Shown here: in pieces, positions 46,501 to 58,500 of the stretch
Numbering within the stretch: the stretch's first letter is position 1
Layout: each line of letters begins with the position of its first letter
DNA from: Corythucha ciliata
Lineage: Eukaryota > Arthropoda > Insecta > Hemiptera > Tingidae
DNA length: 64,000 nucleotides
Reading direction: 5' to 3'
Assembly (NCBI GenBank): GCA_038030265.1
Contig: CM075938.1
Span: 7,231,009-7,295,008 of the forward strand
Position numbers and translations under genes: made by a program
Notes under the pieces: model-generated
Databases searched by the model: none
The model's input: the letters and a program-made list of their open reading frames with translations, nothing else
What the model was told of the DNA's origin: nothing

Positions 46501-49500
46501 GGCCATTTTATAGCTAAAATAAAGTAAAACGCCATAATGTGCTGTTCTTGAACCAAGTCTGCGTCTAGAATGAATTGAGGTAAATCGCTAATTCGCAAAT
46601 ATTAGTGAGAAAACGCACTAATTATCGTTAAAAAATAGATGAAAAACCGCTTGATCATGTCTAAAATTGAGACATTTTAGCCGCTAATTACAGCTTTTAC
46701 TCAGTTTCAGCCCCGAATTGATGAATTTTCAGAAAATCAGTGAAGCTGCTGGTTCAAAAACAGAACATTATGGTGTTTTATTCTAAAATTTAGCTATAAA
46801 ATGGCTCTATAGTCCGGGATTCTGCGATTTTTTCACAGTCTTGGTTTGGAAGTTGCACAGTGAAACAGCAAATGAGCGATTTTTTTTTTTTTTCTTGCAG
46901 TTTTAGCCACGAATATTTGCGCTCTTTCCAGCCTTCATGGCGCGTAATTGTCATAAGAACAGTATTTCAGTGCGCATTGGGAATTTCAGCCGCCTAAGTG
47001 CCTACACGAACTGTAGGGATTAGCGTATTTTGTCTATTTTAGCCGCCAAGTTGCCTCCGTATAAGGAGCGAATTAGTACATTTCTCAATTTCAGCTTCCA
47101 GAATAGCGCTTGCGTGGGCTTAATCGAGTATTCAGCGAAAAAGTTGGTGAGCATCCGTCAACGCTCTATCCTCCAAGTCGGATGGACTGAAAATCGTCGG
47201 AAGGAGCCAAATTCTCGTCCAACCAGATACCAAGACTACTTTCCACGTACCTTCATCTTGACCATAAAACCTAAAAATCCTAATTTTTCCATCTTCAAGC
47301 TATTCGGGAGCGGCGGTCCGCCCAATACTCACCACTACCTCGGTACGCTACTGAACGGATCTGCTGATGGGGGCGCAGGGAGCAAACCCCGACAAGTTTA
47401 GTAATTTATGGAGGTAACCACGCGAATTTCATGGTTCCTAAAAGATCCAGATTGAGTATTGGGGTAATTTAGCCCGGACGTTGGGGTAATTGGGTTTCGG
47501 CCGTCGGGCAACACTGATAACAGACTCACCCAAGTTTCTTCTTTAACCACAGAGATAAGGTTATTATAGTCGAGACAAGTTTTTATTACAGTCTTATTTT
47601 GTACCATGTCCAAGTCAAGCTTGGTACTCTTTACTCCAAAATGCCGATTCCCCAGGCAAGCAAAATGATCAGTGCAATCAGCCTCGTAAATCAATCCCTC
47701 AGTCACTAATTCCATCGATCCCTTTGCAAATATGTGATCAATGCATGTTTTCGAGAAACTACTTATCCTAGTGTAACCATTAATGGCAGAAAGCACCCCA
47801 CGTGCTGCTAAAATACCCAAGTAGTCGCTCACTTCCAAACTCCTGGAAAGGATGTCGATATTCAGGTCTCCACAGAAAATATGTCTTGCCCAATAAGGAA
47901 CCCGCCCCACACAAATTCAACAAAAATTGAATTGCACTGCGGAATAATATCTACCTCAAAATTAAAGAACTCTACATTCCTTCTGAATACAAACGGATAC
48001 CCCATCAGATCTGTTTAAATGCTTACTGCACTCCTTACTGCTTACTCAGTACACCCATTTAAAGGAAAACTATTAAGTTCGCTATTCCACGTCTCAGCTA
48101 AAATGATGACATCATAAAAAAGCAAGAAACAGATAAAGCTTGCAATTCATTAAAATTCTTCTTAAGACCTTTTATATTTAAAAAAACTTGAAACCCTGAA
48201 TTTCCCAATATTAATTCTTCAGCATCCTGCAAATTTTTATACGAAGACGTATTAACATTACTACAAGCATCAATGATATTTCTAGCTAATTCCATAAAAA
48301 AAACAACAAAAAACTGATAAACTTATTTTAAAACAGTAAATTACAAGGCATTCAAATCGTCAACCAACCAAATTACAGCACGAGTACTATTGTATACAAT
48401 AATGGCTTCATATTCCGCGTATAATGGTCGTTAATAAAGATCGGATAATCAGGCCACTGAGAAACTAAAGCATTAGCTCTAATCTTCTTCAATTTCTCCT
48501 CCTTGACAAATGCCCTTTTATCGTCTGCCCGAGCACATTTTAACAATGATGTTTCTGCCCTTTCCCTTGCTCAAATCAATTTTTCCAGCGCGGAGCGCGT
48601 AAACTACAACAATGTCCAATTTTAGGAGACGAGAAACATCTTTTACAATTTCAATACAGCATTCGTTAGGAGTTTCCGGAATACCCGCGATTTCCACGTT
48701 AGTTTTTAGGGTTGCCTGCTCCAAAAATTCCGCCCTTCTTTTCTAGTCACTCGTTGCTTTTGGGCGAAGGAAAAACTTTGAACTCACACTCCTTCACAAC
48801 GGATCTTATATCTTTGAACTCTTTAAGAACTAAATTGGTCACTTATGAAAAACACAGTTTTTTTCAGCTCGTTCACTTCTTTCAGTACTCCTTTAAGGCC
48901 ACCGACGTCATCTTTTTTTTTTTTTAATCTAATGCTATGCAATAACTCACGCATTTCATCGAGAGAGGAGTCGCCTGGAAGGACACCTGCAGATCAGAGT
49001 CCGAATCACTCTCCCCCACACACAGGGCCGGATCATGGGGGGGGGGGGGACTACCGGGGCGGCAAAATCTCTTTGCCCAAATTGCCACATTCAAGGATTT
49101 ATTTCATCCAAAAAAAATAAAATCTCGTGGTTTGACACTTTTTAAGTACCAATTTGGCGCTTCCAAAAACAATTTTATGCCTGTAGCTCTTTCAAAGTTT
49201 CAACCCCAATATGGCTGTTTGCTTGATTTTAGCAGCGAAATAGAGCTTTTCCTTAATTTTAGCCGTGAGTTAGCAGTTCGCGTGTTTTTATTTCAATTTT
49301 ATCGGATAGCTGACGTTTTTTTTGAGTGAGTGATGTTTCCAACTTTAAAATATGAATTAGAACTTTTCTCAACTTCAGTCGCGGATTAGTTGGTTGTCGG
49401 TACTACATACTAGCAATTTTTTCTCAATTTTGGCCAGGATGTTGGATCAAAAACCACGAAGTGACGCATTTTCTCAATTTTAGCAACGAATGAGCGTTTT

Positions 49501-52500
49501 TTCTCAAGTTTAGCCACCAATGAGCGTTTTTTCTCAAGTTTTGCCGGGAATATTAAGAGTTTTTCAAAACCTTGAGCCCACATAACAGAGAATACCCGCG
49601 AATTATAGATTTTTCTTAATTTTAGCAAAGTAGTAACGTTTCCAACCCGTGAATTAGCGAATTTTTCCCATTTTAGCAACGAATTGGCGTTTTTTTTGCA
49701 GTTTTAGCTGCAAATTGGATTATTTTGTCCATTTCTAGCCGCAAATTAGCATTTCTTTTTACATTTTAGCACCGCGTTAGCAATTTTGTGTTACTTTTAG
49801 TTAGAGATCAGCGCTTCTAGATAGGCGCGAATCAGCGATGTTTTTTAACTTATAGCCGTTAATTAACCGTTTTTCTCAATTCTAGCCTCAAAGTTGCCTT
49901 CTGAAGGCACGAATAAGGCGAGTATCGATCGATCGATTCGAACTGACACTTTTTCTCAATTTTAGCAGCGCAGTAGCGCTTCTAGCCCGTGAATTCGCGA
50001 TTTTTCTCAATGTTAGCCACGAATTAGCGTTTTCCGCAATTTTAGCCCTCGATTAGCCATTTATTCCATTTTTAGCATAGGAGTTGAAAAGATACTTGGC
50101 GGCTAAAACTATGGAAAATAGCTCAATTCGCAGGAACAATTGAAAAAAAAAAACGCTGGAGTGTGGAAAAAAGAACCAGTAAATCACGGTTGAAATGGAG
50201 AAAACACCAATGCGTGGGTTCTCAAGGCAACTTCGTGGTTTAAAATAAAAATAAGCCTGCATACATCTGTAGCCGTAGGAGACTACATTGCCTGTCTTCC
50301 CTCGTTGAGGTTCATCAAAAACGGACCGATTTCGGCTGTTCGCCATCTTCAGCATTTGTTTCCCCAACCATTTATACATGCGGGAAACCAAATTTAATTC
50401 GTCACGAAAGCGCAAGCGAAAAAAGGTTGAGAGCCCCTGCTCCAGACAAGCCATGGTTTCCCAGAGAACGAAGAAAGTTCTACGTGTTTTTAATCGCCCG
50501 ATCAGAGTCAAAAATAAAATAAATTCATAGAAGAGATACGAGGGGTCATAGATAAGAGGGGGAACGTGACTAAACGTACAATTTTGACAGTGGAGTGCAC
50601 TGGAAACTGTCTAAACACCCCGTTAACAGTGCGAAGGCCAGAGTGATGCATATTTATCGATTGCTCATTTTTTAAAATAGGTAGCTATTTTGTACCGTAG
50701 GTGACTCACTGCTCTTGCTGTTAACGTCTTACTGCATTAGTTTTTCTAGCGTCATAAAATATCCTTGGAGCAAATAGTATACTACTACTGTGCTACTGCT
50801 TTAAACCAATATCACTCGATGCAATTTTTGAAACAATATTGCCTGCGATAAATGCACGATGTTGGAGGGAAGGATTAGCGATTTCCAACTTCTAAGCCAG
50901 TGGTGACAAACCCAAGGCCCGCGGGCTAAGAAGTGGCCCGCTGAGTCATTCAAAATGGCCCGTCCATGGCCTACAGTGGTAAATTATCATTTTTAATGTT
51001 GGACTTTGGCGCTTCTCGGATTTTTGTGCAAATGGAAAACGCTACAATTCGCGCCACCTCACGGGCGGCTAGTCCCCCGCTAAGTGCCCACTTAATCCAA
51101 ACCAAAATTTAAAAGCTAATTTTGGGCTGAAATTGAGATAAACGGCTTATGAGGAAGTGACATAAAAAATAAAAATCGCTGGAAACATTTTTTAAAAAAG
51201 AAAATGACTAAATATGACCAGGAATTAAATGTTAGTGCGTAAATGATTGATTTCGATTTATAACGAAATAATAAAACTTGCCAATTTATTTGTTACCTTA
51301 AACGGCCGGTCTGTGACTCGTGAGGTAGTTAAGGGGTTGTGACCCCTCCCAACCATCCGCATCAAGGCTGTTATCATGACTAGCCCCTTCTTGTCCTTCC
51401 CATTCTCTTAACTCCTATTGTTTGATTTGTGTTGTGTTTAATTATAAAGTAAAATTGACAGTTTAGGTATGTAACGTGAGTTTTTGGTATGAAATCGTGA
51501 GATTCTGAAAGTTGAAACCGTCATTTTGGGGGCAACATCGCCAGTTTCAGGGGTAACACGTCACGTTTTGCTGTGATCTCGTCTTAATTGGGAACAAATC
51601 GTCAGTAATTCAGTATTGTGGTGAAATTGTCTGTTTTTTATTAAAATTGCCAGACTTTTGAAGGCAAAGTCGAATAAAAGTTTTGGCGTGAAAATCATTC
51701 GTTTCGGGTAAAACGTCATAGGCCAGTCATTCTAGACAAAAAAAAGGGCAAACATTGGAAAAAATCCGGTAAATCTGAATTTTACTTCCATGTTCCCTTC
51801 GGGAACTGAAGTATGGTGTTCGTGAAAAAAATCGAGTCCGAGCTGACATCACATTCATAATGTATAACCTCGGAAAAGTTGAAAAAAGTGGTTTTTGGCA
51901 TGCCGTCGGTCTGACGCTTTTTTTCTCGATAAATTGCATGAAAATGAAAACCTGGCTATTTCTTGGTATGAGAAGCACAAATCTGGCCTTTGTTTTGAGA
52001 AAAAATCATTTATCGGACGTGTTCTTCCCGTACCGAAATGTCGTTTTTGGATATAACTTCAGAACAAATGATTCCAGAATTTTTGATGCTTCAGGGATTG
52101 TGTGGAGGACCACAAGATACTTCCATGTTCCCGTTTTTGGCGTCCATCAATAATGCAAACAAAAAAATGATAATAATAATAAACAAGAAAACTTCCATGG
52201 CCGTATCAATTTTTTCAGTGCTCCGATTTCATGCTGGTTAAAGGGTAACATGGGCGCTCGAGTTTTATTTTGCATTTTTCGACTAACGTGCCCATGTTAC
52301 CCTTTAACCAGCATGAAATCGGAGGGGTCGGAGCACTGAAAAAATTGATACGACCATGGAAGTTTTCTTGTTTATTTATTTATTTATTTTTTGTATGCAT
52401 TATTGATAAACGCCAAAAACGGGAACATGGAAGTATCGTGTGGTCCTCCACTTTAGTATGTTGTCAGGGGAGGTACCACTAGTGTAAATCCAAAGTGCCA

Positions 52501-55500
52501 ATTTTAGGTTTTGACTATCTCGCGTGAGATATACCGGCTAAAGAAGTGATCCTACGAAGAAGTCCTGAGAGATGAAGTTGTAGCAAATTTGATTATCTTC
52601 AATTTAAGCTAAAATAGTAGGGATCTTAAAATTGAAAAAAAAAAAATGATTTGTCTTATTTTCGTTTTTCAAGATAACTGGTAAACTACTAGAGCTAGAG
52701 AGCTCCGCATGGGCTCCAAATTTAGCACATAGAGCATCCTGAAGTTAGCACAGGGTTTTCGAAGCTGCAAACTTGGATTTACACTAGTAGTACCTCCCCT
52801 GACAACATAATAAAAATTCAGATTTACCGGATTTTTTGCGACCTTCGATGTCTAAAGTGACTGGCCTATCAGTTATAGTGTCATTTATTAGTTTTTAAAC
52901 CATACAACTTGATTAATATTTTATTTTTAGGGTTTTGACTTTTTTCTTCTTCTACTTCTTCATTTTCTGAGCTTTCGCCTTCTTGTGCTGAAGGCATCGT
53001 CAGAGAACTTTTTGGGTTTTTTAAATAATAAATAATTTTTAAAAATTAAAAAAAAAAACCAAAACGTTCCCTGACGATCCTTCAGCACAAGAAGGCAAAC
53101 GCTCAGAAAACGAAGAAGTAGAAGAACAAAAAAGTCAGAACCCTAAAAATAAAATATTAATCAAGTTGTAGTGTCAAATTGTCAGTTTTGGAGTAAAATT
53201 TCCAGTTTTGGGGTGGTGCCGCCTATGTTGCAGTCTATGGATTAAATCGTTAGTTTTGGGCGTTAAAACCTGTAGGTAATTAATATGGTCAGTTTTTGTA
53301 GTGAAACCATAGGAAGAACACTTCAGGTTTGGAGTAGAATCGTCAGTTTTGGAGTAAAATCTCCAATTTTCTGGTTAAAAAATAGACAGTTTTAGTGGTA
53401 AATAAACAGTTTCGGAGTAAGATATTCCTTTCAAGGTAAAACCACCAAATGTTTTGGGGTAAAATCGCCAGTTTTGTAGTGACATCTCTAATTTTGGGGT
53501 AACGCGTCAGCTTTGGCGTGTAATCGTCAGTTTTGATGTGATACCGTCCTATATGGGAAAAAATAGTCAGTGTTGTGATAAAATCGGTCAAGACAGTGTC
53601 GCCAGTTTTGGAGTAAAATATACAGTTTTACGGTAAAATCGTCAGTTTTAGTGTATAACGTGTGTTTTGGGGTAAAATCGCCAGTTTTAGCGTATAACGT
53701 GAGTTTTGGGGGTAAAATCACGAGCCGTGTTGTGAAAACTTCAGTTTTGGGGTAACACTTCGGCTTTTGCGTGAAATTGTCTGTTTCAGAATAAAATATT
53801 CTGTTTCAGAGTAAAATCTTCAGTTTTGGTTTAAAAAATGTCAGTTTTTAACGTCTCTCAGGCAAGAAGTTGAAAATTCGGACATCCTGTTGCTGGAGGG
53901 CTAAGCTCTTCATATGCAAGTATAAATATTTCTGGGGAAAACATAGTTTTGGGACAGAATATTCTTACTAGAAGGCTACAACGATATTTTACCGTAGGAA
54001 ATGTTAGTTTTTGACGGATTCTGACCTTTTTTGTGAAAATTCAGTTCCTGGGGAACAATTTGACGATTTAAAGCACCTATCCCACTTGGATCTACAGCGT
54101 CCTAATGAATCTCTCAAGTTCAAAAGAGTGACAGTGGAGGAGGTATTTGCCACCATTGCTCATTGGTGGTCAGAGACGATGATTAAGGGTATCGCCGATT
54201 TCATATGCGAGCCTTTGGCGACCTTGTTCAACATGACTATAGTCTGTGGCCAGTACCCATCTGCTTTCAAGCATGCTAAGGTAATCCCTTTACCGAAATG
54301 CTCGACTCCTAGCGAACCATTCAACTACCGTCCAATTGCGTTGGTGCAGTGCGTCTCAAAGGTTTTTGAGATCATCCTAAATAATCAGCTTGTCGATTTC
54401 CTGGAAGTCTCAGGGTTGCTAACCGACGCGCAGTTTGAGTTCAGGCCTGGTCGCGGGACGATTGGTGGGGTCACAAGGCTGTTCTCTGAATGTCTTAAAC
54501 TTCTGGAAGGGAAGAATCACCCGAGTGCGGCTTTTTTTGATATGTCCAAGGCATTTGACTCTGTGTGTCACCAGCTACTGAAGGACAAACTCAAATTCTA
54601 TGGTTTGGACTCAACTTCGTTGGATCTACTCGTTTTCTACCTCGACCATCGGTTCCAGAGTGTCCTGTTTAATGATAAGGTCTCAGACGCGTATCTTGTC
54701 TTGTTCGGTGTGCCGCAGGGCTCAGTTTTGGGGCCGATACTTTTTATTATTTTTATTAATGACCTTCCGTTCTTCTTTCCTGGTTATGGACTAACTCCCG
54801 TTCTATACGCGGATGATATTTCGTCCTGATGCCGAGCTGTGAATACAAGGAAAACTGTGTCGCTCTGGTAGAGGAATGGTGCCGGAACAACCGGCTTTGT
54901 CTGAATACCCAAAAAACCCAGCACATTGATTTCTCTCTTACCAAACCGGCTTGCTCTCAATCGTCGGTGAAAATGCTCAGTTTGATGATTGATTCTTCAC
55001 TGGGATGGAAACCTCACATTGAATCGATGTCAAGAAAGTTGTCCAAAGCTTTGTTCATTCTTCGACGTATCAAACTTTCTGTGACCAACGACGCGCTTGT
55101 CCAGACATACTTTGCATTTTTTCCACTGCCACATTGTTTATGGAACTCTGCTCTGGGGTAATTCTGTGGACGTTGGCAAGGTTTTCGCCTTGCACGAAAG
55201 AGCAGTTCGGATTCTGAGCGGACTGAGGCCTCGTGACTCCTGTAGGGATGCGTTTAAGGATCATGGCATTATGACCGTCTACACCATCTTCGCTTTTCAG
55301 TGCTTGTGCCTTGTACATGTTGGTGACGGCTTGCATTTCAGTGACGTCGTATGAGACCAGAGGGAATCAACTCTTATTATTATTATTCAGTGGGCCCGCA
55401 CCCGGCCTAGCCGAGCCCGAAGCTCATACGCCATGCCCTTAGGGTCGGACTCAGAAAAGCCTAATGCGGGTCCGCAAACCTATCTACGGCATTCACAAAC

Positions 55501-58500
55501 TGAAGGACTCGGACCCCCTCGGCCCTCGAGAATGTGATGCCTGGCAACCTATCTGTCCCGAAAATGCGGAAACGAGTAGCCGCATACCTCTCACACTCCC
55601 CTACAAAGTGCATAGCCGATTCCTCTTCCAACTCGCAGCCCCGACACATTGGGTCTGCCACCATTCCCATTGTGTGGAGGTGCTTACGTAGCGCATAGTG
55701 GCCTGTAAACATCCCCACAACTCTCCGCATGCTGCCTCTACTTAGTGATAGCAGCCACATCGTCGCCTCCCTTTTTCCATTCCCGAATGCAAGCCCTCGC
55801 TTGCCGACAGGCTGATAGGCTATTCCAACTCCTGGCGGCCTCCCTATCCGCCCAATCCTTTATCTGGACTCTCCCTTCTGTCTTGGAGACCGCAATAGTC
55901 GGCTCAGGTCCCCATACTTCCTTATTTGCCCCCTGTTTCGCCATTTCATCAGCTTTCTCATTCCCCTCGTATCCCCTGTGTCCAGGGATCCACGCGAGGG
56001 TCACTTCATTACCCATTCCTAGTGTTGAATCGATACCCAGTAGTTTTGGTATCGATACTTTTTTCGATACCAAGTACTATTTCGATACTTTTATTCGATA
56101 CTGGGAAATGAGTACTTCGGGAATCGATACTTTTCATTCGATACTGATTACGATTCGATACTTTTTAATCAATACCGAGTATTTTTTATTTTTTTACATT
56201 TTTTAAATTAATTTAAACACGTGAACTCCCGGCATCGGAAACGTACCGTTTGAAATGAGTACTTTAATTGGTATCGAATGGGTATTGATTAAAACTAGTA
56301 CGATACTGAATCAATACCCATTCGATACCGAGTAAAAGTACTCATTTGAAACGATACCCATTCGATACCGAGTATTTTCTCGCTTGAATCAATACCCATT
56401 CGATACCGAGTAAAAGTACTCATTTGAAACGATACCCATTCGATACCGAGTATTTACTTGTTTGAATCAATACCCATTCGATACCGAGTAAAAGTACTCA
56501 TTTGAAACGATACCCATTCGATACCGAGTATTTACTTGTTTGAATCAATACCCATTCGATACCGAGTATTTACTTGTTTGAATCAATACCCATTCGATAC
56601 CGAGTAAAAGTACTCATTTGAATCAATATCCACTCGATACCGAGTATTTACTTGTTTGTATCAATACCCGTTCGATACCGAGTATTTACTTGTTTGAATC
56701 AATACCCATTCGATACCGAGTATTTACTCGCTTGAATCAATACCCATTCGAGTACTTTTACTCGGTATCGAATGGGTATTGATTAAAATGAGTAGATATT
56801 CGGTATCGGGTATATTCAATCGGTATCGTAAAAGTATCGGTTAAGTAAGAGAGTTATAAGCTCGGTGCACACTATGCATTTTTCGTAGCATGATTGCTAT
56901 TTATTAGGAGGTCGAAAGGAAATATATGGTCCCCGGTAGTGACCGGATATTTTTGAAAACCGGTAGGCAATCCTATTTCAAAAGTTGCATAGCGTGCATC
57001 GAGCTTAAGTAGTCATTGTGTTTCAATTAAAATGAATCTGTATTTGTATAAGTTGTATAAGGGAGTGAGTGAGATGGTAGTGCTTTTGGCTTTTGTCGGT
57101 TGGTGGTGGAGGGGTTTTATTACAAGCTTGTTGAATCGATACCACGACGGTATCGATACTTTTGAATCAATACCAATTACTTTTGGTATCGGTACTTCTG
57201 TACCGATACCGAGTATATATCGATACTTTTTATACGATGCTGTAAACAAGTTATATGAGTACCGATACTTTTCATTCGATACCAAATACCATTCGATACT
57301 TTAAATGAGTAAAGTATCGATACTTTGTTGGTATCGATTCAACACTACCCATTCCCTGTAGCCTTGTGATGGCCCGCCGACAGTCCGCCACCAAGGCCGA
57401 CTCCACCACCGGCCTGGTCACCGCCCCCAGGGCTGCGCGGCTGTCCGCGTAGATCACCACTTCCCTGAACCTCACATGCTTCCTAATTAGCTCCAGGACA
57501 CAGTCATTTATCGCCACGACCTCTGCCTGAAAAACCGTGGCCAACTTTCCTAGGGGCCTACAGTTCCCACCTTCAAACTCCGGTATCCAGAACCCAGATC
57601 CTGTCATCCCCGATTCCAACTTAGACCCACCCGTGAAGCAATTCATGGTTCCCTCTTGCACCCTGAATTCCTCTCTCGTACTAACTCGAATCCGTATCTT
57701 CCTTCCCAAGTCCAATCGCTTCACGGTTTTGTCACTCCTCATCTGGGTGGCAGGCGCCACCCGCTGGAGCTCCGTCGCTACTTCCCTGTGTCCCAAATCT
57801 CTCCCCCTAACCGCCCATTTCCCATGGACTTGCAACCCATAACATGTTTCCATTGCGCGCATCTTGACCTCCAAATAAAGGGGTCGCAGCCGAAGCAACA
57901 TTTCCATCGCTGCCGTTGGAGTCGTCCTGAAGGCCCCCAGACAGGCCAGACGCTGGACCCTGCCGAGCAACTCCCGCCCCCAGGACCACTCCACCGCTTT
58001 CCACCAAGCCAAAGCGCCATAGAATATTCTGGGCCTAATTATACCAGTGTATAGCCACAGCATCCGTTGGGGGGGTTAAGCCCTAGGTACTCCCCACTAC
58101 TCGCCTACATTGATGAAATGTCCTTACCGCTCGTTTACACACAATGTCCACGTGGGTCCTTCACGACAGTTTACCGTTCAGGGTCACCCCCAAATATTTA
58201 GCTTCTGACACCCTTTCTATTTCTCTTCCGTTCATCCTAATTGGCCCCCACCCTGCCAAGCTCCTCTTAGTTCCAGGGTCCTTCCGACTGGCCGAAACCT
58301 CCAAAAGTTTCCTCAGCATGGCGACTAAACTGTACAATACCCTGCCTCATGAATTTAAACATCTGCCTCTCACGCAGTTCAAGAGAAAATTGAAAAATAT
58401 TCTAGTCAACAAAGTCCTGTACAGTTTAAACGATGTTTTCTATTTGTTTTAGAATATTATATTGACGTTGTGATGCCTAGCGGCGATAGCAATAAATTAT

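Larger units (their letters stand above)
56020..57347. mobile_element. 1,328-bp non-autonomous hAT-like element full of GATACC repeats
   Basis: Perfect 18-bp terminal inverted repeats TAGTGTTGAATCGATACC. Exact 8-bp target duplication CCCATTCC (56,012-56,019 and 57,348-57,355), diagnostic of hAT-type insertion; removing it restores the RNase H reading frame. The interior is an array of CAATACCCATTCGATACCGA with TATTTACTTGTTTG or TAAAAGTACTCATTTGAA linkers, and it contains a further MITE. No transposase. Confidence 0.95.
55377..58263 (-). mobile_element. I-group non-LTR retrotransposon inserted in the CR1-like element
   Basis: The 3' end on the - strand carries an (AAT)n tail (+ strand TTATTATTATT at 55,377). 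A 6-bp repeat CTCTTA (55,371-55,376 and 58,264-58,269) flanks it, and excision leaves the host coding frame continuous. 5'-truncated: it begins in the RT thumb region (VSEAKYLGVTLNGKLSWRTH, near 58,200), then carries RNase H and a C-terminal region. It is itself split by a hAT-like element at 56,020-57,347. Confidence 0.9.

Noticed and set aside
45292..47353. Firm call of a complete reverse hAT-like element
   Set aside because: The ends look right but the flanking 8-mers do not match; kept only as a candidate.
42441..51115. The inverted fragments at 42.4 and 50.9 kb as the two ends of one 8.7-kb element
   Set aside because: Their terminal sides face each other rather than outward, so they are two separate copies.
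52876..53176. TAGTGTCA as an 8-bp target duplication around the 268-bp hairpin
   Set aside because: It lies asymmetrically: ~20 bp separate it from the left arm and almost none from the right, so chance similarity within the array is likely.
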